NCBI RefSeq assembly: GCF_008974265.1 | Contig: NZ_BKZW01000004.1 | Location: forward strand, 62,001 to 126,000 | DNA length: 64,000 nt | DNA from: Dictyobacter vulcani | GTDB lineage: Bacteria > Chloroflexota > Ktedonobacteria > Ktedonobacterales > Ktedonobacteraceae | Reading direction: 5' to 3' | Shown: positions 26,258 through 32,887 of the stretch, in pieces | Numbering within the stretch: the stretch's first letter is position 1 | How the letters are laid out: each line of letters begins with the position of its first letter | The notes under the pieces: model-generated | Databases searched by the model: none | The model's input: the letters and a program-made list of their open reading frames with translations, nothing else | Told to the model about the DNA's origin: nothing | Translations under genes and position numbers: made by a program

Positions 26258-28383
26258 TATATTGTTATCCATTCTTCCCGATCATCCTGGTTTGTACATG
26301 TTAGCAGGAGGCGTACGCTGAAAGGCATGATCTTTATCAGGGCTGGATCATGGTCCAGTGGTATGGTCAGTATGCGTAATCGATTGGCTTGAAATCGTTG
26401 TAACAGCCATGCCGCTGATGATGTCTCTGACCGTGTGTTCTCGTCGGGCACATAAAGCTCGTTCCCACGCAGGTGTAGTGGTAGCTCGGCTACCGTCGCT
26501 GGCGTAGGAGTGCTTTGCTGAAACATTGTCGCCTGGTGATGTTGCAGGGCCTGTTGCAGTCCCTTTTCCAGTGCCTCGGCGACCGTGCATTGTGTCCCAT
26601 AGGCCACCGTTTGTCCATCTGAGCAGATGGCGAAGGTGGGGATCTGGAGCGCACCGGTGACATCGTAGACTGTTAGCTGACAGCCAGCGGCTATGAGTAA
26701 CTGGTAGAACTGTGTCCCTACCTCTGTCATTGGTGTGCTGGCAAGATCAACCTGTCTATATGCTTGCGGCGTCTGGGTTACATTCGCCAGTGTCAGTTGC
26801 TGAGACCAGTCCAGCAGTGCCTGACTGATTGTCTCGTCCCAGGTCATGCCTGCCGCTACTCCCGGACCAGTTGCGATTTTGTCATCTGACGTGCTGAAGA
26901 CCCGTGCCGCCGGGACCAGATAGGGCTGTTGTGTGTGCATGTCGAGCGCCCAGATCCATCTATCATCGGTTGCTGCAGGCGCTTTTAGCTTGCTGGTTTC
27001 GGCGATAGTAAGCGCAGGTAAGGATTGTTGCTGGATCAATATGGATGGTAGCAGGCGGCGTTGATCCACGATCCTGCTTGCATAGTAGGCGCAGGCTTGC
27101 TGGCAGACCTGGAGCCAGGCTGTTTGGGTCTGCAGGTTTGTCGCTATCAGCTCAACCAGTTCGCCTTCATGCGTTATTGTAATCGTCTGTACCGCCAGTG
27201 GCATCTGGACATATGTTGTCTCTGTTTGTGGAGCAAATAAGCCCAAATCGCTATCAAAACAGCGTGTTAGCTGCTCCTGGAATGTTTCTGGCTGAAGCGG
27301 GGGGTGTTGCTGGAGTTGCTGGATGGATGCCAGGAATTGCGTTGCTGTGGGGGTGATCGGTTGCTGGCAGGTGGTACAGCAAGAATGAGGGAGAAAGGTA
27401 TGGGTCTCGCTAAGGTATGTCTGGAGATCCATTTTAGTGAGCGTGTCCAGTTGTTCTGTACGGCTGGCATGGGTGCAAGCGGTAAACAATGCGAATACTA
27501 AGCGATAGGCTAGCAACATGGCTACCGAGGGCGTGAGGGATAGATTGTCCGGGCTGGCAGCCTGGTCCTCAAAAGCATAGTGTGGATCCTGTTCGTGATG
27601 CGCCCGTAGTCGCAACCATGCGCACTCCCAACAACCACCACAGTCCAGGGTATCTGGTCGGAGCAGCGGGCCGATCCAGGCATGTTCATCTACGACTATG
27701 GCCTGCATCAATGTACGTTTCTGCTCCACACAGAGCTTATTTAACACTCTGGCTCGTGCCAGCGATGACCGGTCCGCAAGCGCGATAATCGTATCATATG
27801 TTTGAATCGTCTTCAGCATGGCAGCCGCATCATCCCAGGGAAATGTCCCGAGCAAGCGCACGGTCTGCTCCGGATCACTGGGAGAGAAACTGGCCTTAGT
27901 ATCTATCTGGTCGCCCATGCCATCGATGTGTCTGATCCCGCTTTGCAGGCAGGCCTGGATTAATGCCGTGAACGTTGAGCCTGCGCCAATGATGAGCAGG
28001 CGCTGATTGCGAAACTGCTCAAAGTGGTGCTCGGGAGCATCTTGAAAGGATCCGATGAAAGTGGTCGCGGACGCGTAAGGTGTTAATTCCTCTGAATTGA
28101 GGCTAGAAGCTTGTTGCTGATTCTCGTCTTGCAGGAAATGATGCGCGACCAATTTCTCCAGTAGTTTCGTAATCATATTCTTCTGGGCGGGCTCTAATCC
28201 TTCGGTCAATGCGTGCAATGTTGATTTTCCATCGAGTCTGGGGGTCAGATGGATTAACAGGCGATACAAGCTGCGTCCCTTCAACACGAGGCCACCATGA
28301 TTACCACGCAGGTAAACGCCATCCTGCACCTGAATATAACAGCTATCTGCTGTGAGTTTTGGGCGCATATCCTCTGCCAACAT
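26257..28383 (-). CDS. E1/ThiF-like LAP maturation protein (copy 1)
   Basis: A 708-residue paralogue of 19048-21153 with the same landmarks: MRPKLTADSCYIQVQDGVYL at the N-terminus, RLLIIGAGSTFTALIQACL as nucleotide-fold remnant, Cys pairs CWEC and CCTTCQQP, and GVAAGMTWDETISQALLDW in the C-terminal half. The GxGxxG-like turn reads GAGSTF here and GSGTTF in copy 2. No catalytic Cys for adenylation is evident, so a leader-binding scaffold role is more likely than adenylation. GGAG lies upstream of ATG 28383. A hairpin and the first precursor gene lie just upstream. Confidence 0.8.
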   Translation of the reverse strand: MLAEDMRPKLTADSCYIQVQDGVYLRGNHGGLVLKGRSLYRLLIHLTPRLDGKSTLHALTEGLEPAQKNMITKLLEKLVAHHFLQDENQQQASSLNSEELTPYASATTFIGSFQDAPEHHFEQFRNQRLLIIGAGSTFTALIQACLQSGIRHIDGMGDQIDTKASFSPSDPEQTVRLLGTFPWDDAAAMLKTIQTYDTIIALADRSSLARARVLNKLCVEQKRTLMQAIVVDEHAWIGPLLRPDTLDCGGCWECAWLRLRAHHEQDPHYAFEDQAASPDNLSLTPSVAMLLAYRLVFALFTACTHASRTEQLDTLTKMDLQTYLSETHTFLPHSCCTTCQQPITPTATQFLASIQQLQQHPPLQPETFQEQLTRCFDSDLGLFAPQTETTYVQMPLAVQTITITHEGELVELIATNLQTQTAWLQVCQQACAYYASRIVDQRRLLPSILIQQQSLPALTIAETSKLKAPAATDDRWIWALDMHTQQPYLVPAARVFSTSDDKIATGPGVAAGMTWDETISQALLDWSQQLTLANVTQTPQAYRQVDLASTPMTEVGTQFYQLLIAAGCQLTVYDVTGALQIPTFAICSDGQTVAYGTQCTVAEALEKGLQQALQHHQATMFQQSTPTPATVAELPLHLRGNELYVPDENTRSETSSAAWLLQRFQANRLRILTIPLDHDPALIKIMPFSVRLLLTCTNQDDREEWITI

Positions 28384-28461
28384 ATGTTTTTAGTCTCCTG
28401 GTTTTAAAGGCCATATGTAGATAAAAAAGCTCGCTATCGAATAAAATGCATTTCTTTTCCG

Positions 28462-28525
28462 GTGGGGAAAGCTAACCGAGCTGCACCAGATTATTATCCA
28501 GTACAAATATGCCAGCCTCCCCAAT
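28462..28525 (-). promoter_or_regulatory. Hairpin downstream of precursor 1
   Basis: On the minus strand TTGGGGAGGCTGGC is followed about 45 bases later by GTTAGCTTTCCCC, an imperfect stem without a T-run. A related structure follows precursor 2 at 30308-30369. It may attenuate transcription into the maturation genes or protect the precursor mRNA end. Confidence 0.4.
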
Positions 28526-28581
28526 TGACTTCAGACTATATGGTCTATTTGTGGTGATACATCCTTAGCTAGATGTTGACC

Positions 28582-28938
28582 TTAATCGATCGGAAGCGGA
28601 CAACAGCCACTGCAGCCATGACCGATGCAGCCACAGCCACCGCAACCTTCGCAACCGATACAGCCACTGCAACCTTCGCAACCGATACAGCCGTGACCGA
28701 TGCAGCCACAGCCACAGCCATGACAGCCATGACAGCCATGACAGCCATGACAGCCATGACAGCCATGACAGCCATGACCCTCACTGCCACAGCCACCGCA
28801 AAAGGAGCCGGAAGCACCAGAAATTCCGGTGAATGTCATGATTTCAACATCTTCCAGATCTGCATCTGTCAGGTCGATAAAATCAACAAATTGTTCAGAG
28901 AGCTTCTTGTCTGTTGGCTGTTTGGAACTATTATCCAT
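28582..28938 (-). CDS. LAP precursor peptide 1, Cys-His-Gly repeat core
   Basis: A 118-residue peptide. The leader (about residues 1-46) is acidic and helical, with LSEQFVDFIDLTDADLEDVE, and ends in the TFTGISGASGSF region. The core holds about 22 Cys spaced by one or two residues: seven consecutive HGC units, then GCGC, IGHGC, IGC, EGC and SGC units, ending CCPLPID. Cys-Xaa-Xaa repeats are the hallmark of heterocycloanthracin-type precursors and are the expected cyclodehydratase substrates. ATG 28938 has AAGGAG seven bases upstream. The leader matches that of precursor 2 closely although the cores differ. The Cys would become thiazol(in)es; free thiols (metal binding) are the alternative if they are not modified. 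Confidence 0.85.
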   Translation of the reverse strand: MDNSSKQPTDKKLSEQFVDFIDLTDADLEDVEIMTFTGISGASGSFCGGCGSEGHGCHGCHGCHGCHGCHGCHGCGCGCIGHGCIGCEGCSGCIGCEGCGGCGCIGHGCSGCCPLPID

Positions 28939-28965
28939 GTGTGTACTCCTTGTTCGTTTCATCAT

Positions 28966-29030
28966 TTATGATGCTCACTCATCAACATGTCATTGATGAA
29001 TCCCTTTTGCAGCACTCTTGGTGCTACACA
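28966..29030 (-). ncRNA. Conserved two-hairpin 5' leader of precursor 1
   Basis: About 40 bases before the start, TCATCAA pairs with TTGATGA (28979-28999); about 30 bases further upstream, GCAGCAC pairs with GTGCTAC (29009-29027). The upstream region of precursor 2 has two hairpins at nearly the same distances with different stem sequences. A conserved mRNA leader (processing, stability or translational control) is likely. The sequence from 29031 to 29265 is AT-rich, probably holds the promoter, and shows no gene. Confidence 0.5.
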
Positions 29031-29265
29031 AAACATTATAAGATGGATAAAAAATAGAAAAACATCGTTATGGTTGTTATGCTTGAAATATTGTTTATTG
29101 TAGAGGCATGTGTTGATGAAAGATGTAATGTTGACCATACAAATCAAGGTAATCGTTTTAATCCTCTGGGAGATGAGGGGATCTGCAATAATCCGGGCCG
29201 GGATTATTGTCGGGGCTAGTGTTATAGTTTAAAACTTCTAATCGCCGACTTTAAAATAAGAATTT

Positions 29266-29739
29266 TCATTGCTGATCATATTGATATTCTTGATCTCCTT
29301 CCGTAATGTAAATAGAGACATCAATGTTGATCTGGCTTAAATATTGAGCCATCAGCGGCCCCACCTCTTCCCAGGATAATTTTCCATGTTGTGTCCCGAG
29401 TTTTGGAAACGCTATGCTCTGAATTCCTGCGTTGTGATAATTGGCGACAAAATATGCCAGCCCCTTTTGTAGATATACTAACTTTGAGTTTGACTTCCAG
29501 TTATCTTTAGTCGGAAAATTGAGTATCCATGGATTACTCTCTTTATAGAGTGTTGGCCTGCCTATCCGTAATATGCTTTCTCTACATTCTTTTTGATAAA
29601 CCGCAAACATAGCTGGATAGCGTTCTTTAAAAGCCAATGCCAGTCCCTTGCCCATGACGCCTTTGCAGTTAACTGGATTTACAATCACCTGAGCATTTGA
29701 AGTAAAAATATCTCCCAATTGATACTTTATAAGTACCAT
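29266..29739 (-). CDS. DarG-like macro domain protein
   Basis: A 157-residue stand-alone macro domain. The pattern YQLGDIFTSNAQVIVNPVNC, then GVMGKGLALAFKERYPAMF and FPKLGTQHGKLSWEEVGPLM, is that of the DarG/TARG1-like branch, which removes ADP-ribose from nucleic acid or protein. ATG 29739 is chosen over the longer frame from 29796 because an AAGGCGG lies upstream. No DarT-type ADP-ribosyltransferase is adjacent. It separates the two precursor genes and is probably unrelated cargo, though a self-protection role cannot be excluded. Confidence 0.78.
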   Translation of the reverse strand: MVLIKYQLGDIFTSNAQVIVNPVNCKGVMGKGLALAFKERYPAMFAVYQKECRESILRIGRPTLYKESNPWILNFPTKDNWKSNSKLVYLQKGLAYFVANYHNAGIQSIAFPKLGTQHGKLSWEEVGPLMAQYLSQINIDVSIYITEGDQEYQYDQQ

Positions 29740-29874
29740 TTCACACCGCCTTATAAAAAACTCGCCAAAATAATATAAACTGTAAGGGTAACACATCTAG
29801 CCTCATCTGCGAACAGAAAAACCTGGTTAATATTCCGGCGAGCCAGCATCCTGGCGTACCGGCAGCGCTGGTCG

Positions 29875-30147
29875 CCAATACGTTTCGCTTAAGCCCAGGG
29901 ACGGTTTGATCCTTAGAGGAGATGAACGAAAGTAGGTTCGACCCTTTGGGTCGATTGGTTCCCTGCATAATATCCTTGCTTGACGATGAGCAAGCTATGA
30001 CATGTTAGGCAATGTGTTCGTGTGGGGGGAGACAATCGACCCAAAGGGTCGAACCTACCATTTGTATCTCTCTTGATCATTTTTGCATGCGTTGCTTCAT
30101 GATCATGCCACCATTGTAGCCATTCCATCCATAACCGAAACGTATTG
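29875..30147. mobile_element. Miniature inverted-repeat element, type A
   Basis: 273 bp from CCAATACGTTTCGCTTAAGC to CGAAACGTATTG, in the opposite orientation to the copies at 1892 and 54249. The inner arms ACCCTTTGGGTCGATTG and CAATCGACCCAAAGGGT pair. Its right end abuts a SagB gene remnant, so it has inserted into, or recombined within, that gene copy. Left flank: a REP fragment (GGCAGCGCTGGTCG). Confidence 0.65.
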
Positions 30148-30302
30148 AGCCCCAGGGCGCATGGGGCCAGCTTCATCGCGGTGGCTACAAGGTACATCAT
30201 AGCAAAAAAGACGCCGACGTCTTTGAGGATCTATTGGTAGGTGATGCCTTGATATTTCCAGGAGATGCGTTGGAAGCGCGCCGCTAGCGTGATAACCAGG
30301 TC
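30148..30302 (-). pseudogene. Remnant of a second SagB-type dehydrogenase gene
   Basis: Read on the minus strand this stretch encodes LVITLAARFQRISWKYQGIT, then YQ, an in-frame TAG stop, and ILKDVGVFFAMMYLVATAMK before LAPCALG. That is nearly identical to the C-terminal part of the SagB protein at 22767-24208. The 5' part is gone and the 3' side is cut off by the mobile element at 30147. It shows that precursor 2 once had, or received, its own dehydrogenase gene. Confidence 0.85.
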
Positions 30303-30307
30303 TCTAC

Positions 30308-30369
30308 TGGGGGAGCTAAACTACCTGTGTGAAACCATTCTTCAGCACAAAGCATGCTAGCTCTCCCAA
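30308..30369 (-). promoter_or_regulatory. Hairpin downstream of precursor 2
   Basis: On the minus strand TTGGGAGAGCTAGC is followed by TAGCTCCCCC about 40 bases later, the counterpart of the structure after precursor 1. Between this and the gene end a short direct repeat (CATAATATTCCGCTCTAC) occurs twice at about 30385-30424. Confidence 0.35.
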
Positions 30370-30420
30370 TTGTCTTCAAGCTACCATAATATTCCGCTCT
30401 ACATACCATAATATTCCGCT

Positions 30421-30792
30421 CTACTCACCACACCCACCACACCCACCACACCCACAGCCATGATGACGGTGATGATGGCCACCACAACCACCACACCCAC
30501 CACACCCACAGCCATGATGACGGTGATGATGGCCACCACAACCACCACACCCACCACACCCACCACAACCACCACCACACCCACCACACCCACCACCACA
30601 CCCACCACACCCACCACCACACCCACCACACCCACCACACCCACCACCACAGCCACAATTCCCTCCATAAACTCCACCGACTTCAGTGATTTCGATTTCT
30701 TCCAGTTCTTCGTCGGTCAGGTCGATAAACTCAACGAATTGTTCGGAGAGTCTTTTGTCTGTTGACTGATTGCGACCAATGTCATGATCCAT
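30421..30792 (-). CDS. LAP precursor peptide 2, Cys-Gly-Gly core with His-rich inserts
   Basis: A 123-residue peptide. The leader (LSEQFVEFIDLTDEELEEIE) is nearly the same as in precursor 1. The core from about residue 46 holds about 21 Cys separated by one to three Gly, with no Ser or Thr, so only thiazol(in)es could form. Two copies of HHHRHHGCGCGGCGGCG interrupt the Gly/Cys run near the C-terminus and are encoded by a direct DNA repeat. It ends in GE. ATG 30792 has AAAGGA nine bases upstream. The gene now lacks adjacent maturation genes, only the SagB remnant downstream, so modification would depend on the enzymes encoded at 17-28 kb. Unmodified, it would resemble a metal-binding protein. 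Confidence 0.82.
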   Translation of the reverse strand: MDHDIGRNQSTDKRLSEQFVEFIDLTDEELEEIEITEVGGVYGGNCGCGGGCGGCGGCGGGCGGCGGGCGGCGGGCGGCGGCGGCGGHHHRHHGCGCGGCGGCGGHHHRHHGCGCGGCGGCGE

Positions 30793-30805
30793 AGGTGTTT
30801 TCCTT

Positions 30806-30880
30806 TCTGTATGATGCTCTTTTCCTCAACCATCAATGTGGCATTGGTGGGCTCTGGTGCAGCATTCTTGCTGCGATGTA
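30806..30880 (-). ncRNA. Conserved two-hairpin 5' leader of precursor 2
   Basis: CCATCAATG pairs with CATTGGTGG (30830-30850) about 38 bases before the start, and GCAGCA pairs with TGCTGC (30859-30874). Position and order match the leader of precursor 1, with different paired bases that still pair. Confidence 0.5.
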
Positions 30881-31064
30881 GCATAGTATCAGAGAAAGAA
30901 AAATAGAAAGCTCTTGCTAGTACGCATTATGCATGAAATAAAAGTTTATGTAGATGGAGGCGTCGGGTAAGCAAACAACGTGAACAGGACAAGTACAGGT
31001 CATTTTTTTTCATCATTTTGGTGGATCATTTTTGAAGCTATGGATCAGCTGATAAGCAAACAAC

Positions 31065-31089
31065 AAAAAAAGCCCCTCTGGACTTTTTA
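31065..31089. terminator. Possible bidirectional terminator
   Basis: AAAAAAAGCCCCTCTGGAC is followed by TTTTTATTTTTT. It can fold in either direction and would end the minus-strand transcript of the small membrane protein at 31221-31424. The region 30960-31220 is otherwise without a gene. Confidence 0.45.
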
Positions 31090-31141
31090 TTTTTTGTGGC
31101 TATCTCGATTGTGGGTGCTCGCTGCAATCTCTCCGCGTCCG

Positions 31142-31194
31142 AATAATAGAACGTGGCGCAAAGGTTTCCCTCGCGCCACATTCTATTATTTTTT
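31142..31194 (+). terminator. Strong hairpin with T-run
   Basis: AATAATAGAACGTGGCGC pairs with GCGCCACATTCTATTATT, one mismatch, followed by TTTT. The T-run fits the plus strand, yet no plus-strand gene precedes it. It may be a relic or insulate the locus. Confidence 0.55.
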
Positions 31195-31220
31195 GAATGT
31201 CATTGATGAATGATGTGCTC

Positions 31221-31424
31221 TTAATCGACCGTGATAAACCCGGCAGGTGCAACACCAGGGCCAGGGCCGATGGCTTTAGGTGGAGCGCCAGGGCCAGCCC
31301 AGGCGTGGAGAGCTGGGGCAGCAAAATGAAAAAGAATGAATAACAGGGCCAGACAAGCGATTATGAGTACCAGTAAGGCAATATATTTGCGAGAAGGAGT
31401 GGAAAGAGCAAACAGTGTGTTCAT
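31221..31424 (-). CDS. Small single-pass membrane protein with Pro/Gly-rich tail
   Basis: A 67-residue protein with one strong hydrophobic segment (YIALLVLIIACLALLFILFH, about residues 14-33) followed by APALHAWAGPGAPP and a Pro/Gly-rich tail ending GFITVD. AGGAGG seven bases before ATG 31424 is among the best ribosome sites in the window. It lies upstream of precursor 2 on the same strand, separated by hairpins. No family recognised; an accessory or immunity peptide of the LAP locus is one possibility. Confidence 0.6.
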   Translation of the reverse strand: MNTLFALSTPSRKYIALLVLIIACLALLFILFHFAAPALHAWAGPGAPPKAIGPGPGVAPAGFITVD

Positions 31425-31792
31425 TAGCAGACCTCCTGTAAATTGGGATATTCAAATATATTAACAATAATATTAACAATAATATTCAGAAGAACTGATA
31501 GAAGTATGCAATAAAAAAGAGCGAAGAACAATGAAGTGGGTCACATAAAAATAGTGAATTATTTCACAGTATACTCAAAGAATGTAAATACAGCAATAGA
31601 TAAAGGTACTGATTACTTTCCTGCGTGGAGGCAAGCAGCGTAAAGTCACGATTGTGCTTTAACGCGCGTTTCGTTGTAGACTATAAAGAGCGAATTGCTT
31701 TTCCAATCCGCATGCCTGGTAACAATCGAGCGCAAGGCTCGAACCTACGCCAGGCATGCCTATTTTTTCATGAGAAAGTGGGTGCTCGTCTT
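31425..31792. other. Intergenic region with repeat fragment
   Basis: AT-rich sequence, probably with divergent promoters. A repeat fragment (CAATCGAGCGCAAGGCTCGA then ACCTACG, about 31726-31752) of the GTAGGTTCG palindrome family lies 40 bases before the nitronate monooxygenase gene. No gene is supported here. Confidence 0.4.
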
Positions 31793-32794
31793 ATGTCTAC
31801 GATGCCAGAGAAGATGCATACGCGTTTCACAGAACTACTGGATATCCGCTATCCAATTGTACAGGGTGGCCTCTCTCATCTCTCGTATTCAAAGCTGGCG
31901 GCGGCCGTCTCGAATGCGGGCGGCCTGGGCCAGCTCGGTTGTGCCTGTTTTGCGACTCCTGAGGAGCTGCGGGCAGATATCCGTCGCACGAAGGAGTTGA
32001 CGGATCGGCCGTTCGGGGTGAATTTTCCGATCGGGCATGTGCCCCTGGATGGTTTCCTGGATGTGACGCTGGAGGAGGCTCCGGCGGCGATCAGTATTAC
32101 GGGTGGCAATCCTGAGAAGCTGTTGCGCAGTATCCAGCAGAGTGGGGTGGCGGTGCGTACGATGGTGCTGGTGGCTGGCGTACGGGCGGCGCAGAAGGCT
32201 GAGAGCCTGGGAGCGGATGCCGTGATCGCGGTCGGTTTTGAGGGTGGCGGACACCTGGGACGAGACGATATCGGGACAATGGTGCTGGTGCCGCGCATCC
32301 TGGATTCGGTGAAGATTCCGGTGCTGGCCAGCGGTGGTATCGCGGATGGTCGTGGATTGGCGGCGGCGCTGGCGCTGGGAGCCGATGGTATTGAGCTCGG
32401 CACGCGCTTTGTGGCGGTGCAGGAAAGTAATGCTCATCCCGCCTACCAGCAGGCTTTGGTCGAGGCTAAGGAGACCGATACTGTGATTATCGAGCGCGCC
32501 ATTGGTCGTCCTGCCCGTGTGCTCAAGGGTCCGAAGCCGACCGAGATCCTGGCGATTGAAGAGGAGCTTGAGCGCTCACAGGCCACTCCTGATGAGCGTT
32601 TGCAGCGCCTGTTGCCCCATATTCGGGGTACCGTTAATACGCGGGCCTCACTTGAGGGTGCGCTGGATGAAGGCTTTGTCTGGGCCGGCCAGATGATTGG
32701 TCTGATCAACGACGTACCTACTACCCAGGAACTGATCGAGCGTAGTGTACGCGAAGCCTATGCGCAGGCGCTGCGCCTGCAGAAGATGTTCTAA
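31793..32794 (+). CDS. Nitronate monooxygenase family flavoprotein
   Basis: A TIM-barrel FMN enzyme of about 333 residues, of the 2-nitropropane dioxygenase / enoyl-ACP reductase II superfamily. Motifs: IRYPIVQGGLSHLSYSKLAA, NAGGLGQLG, FGVNFPIG, the loop GGHLGRDDIGTMVLVPRI, and the FMN-phosphate region PVLASGGIADGRGLAAALAL. The GGHxG loop carries the proposed catalytic His of nitronate monooxygenases. I chose ATG 31793; ATG 31802 or 31814 are alternatives, and the longer frame from 31625 runs through repeat DNA. Confidence 0.82.
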   Translation: MSTMPEKMHTRFTELLDIRYPIVQGGLSHLSYSKLAAAVSNAGGLGQLGCACFATPEELRADIRRTKELTDRPFGVNFPIGHVPLDGFLDVTLEEAPAAISITGGNPEKLLRSIQQSGVAVRTMVLVAGVRAAQKAESLGADAVIAVGFEGGGHLGRDDIGTMVLVPRILDSVKIPVLASGGIADGRGLAAALALGADGIELGTRFVAVQESNAHPAYQQALVEAKETDTVIIERAIGRPARVLKGPKPTEILAIEEELERSQATPDERLQRLLPHIRGTVNTRASLEGALDEGFVWAGQMIGLINDVPTTQELIERSVREAYAQALRLQKMF

Positions 32795-32887
32795 GCAACT
32801 AAAAAAAAGAAGGACCCATTCACCGCCATTGGAGAGTGGGTTCTTTCTATGTATGTATGTATATACGTTTTATCCAGGATTTACGTT

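Noticed and set aside
28573..28971. Plus-strand frame with repeated Met-Thr-Ala units
   Set aside because: It is antisense to precursor 1; the minus strand has the ribosome site and a conserved leader.
30460..30765. Plus-strand Thr/Pro-repeat frame
   Set aside because: Antisense of precursor 2; no ribosome site and no conserved start.
28582..30792. Precursor peptides as metallothioneins or keratin-like proteins
   Set aside because: Cys spacing alone would allow it, but both share an acidic leader and are linked to YcaO, E1-like and SagB genes, so RiPP precursors fit better.
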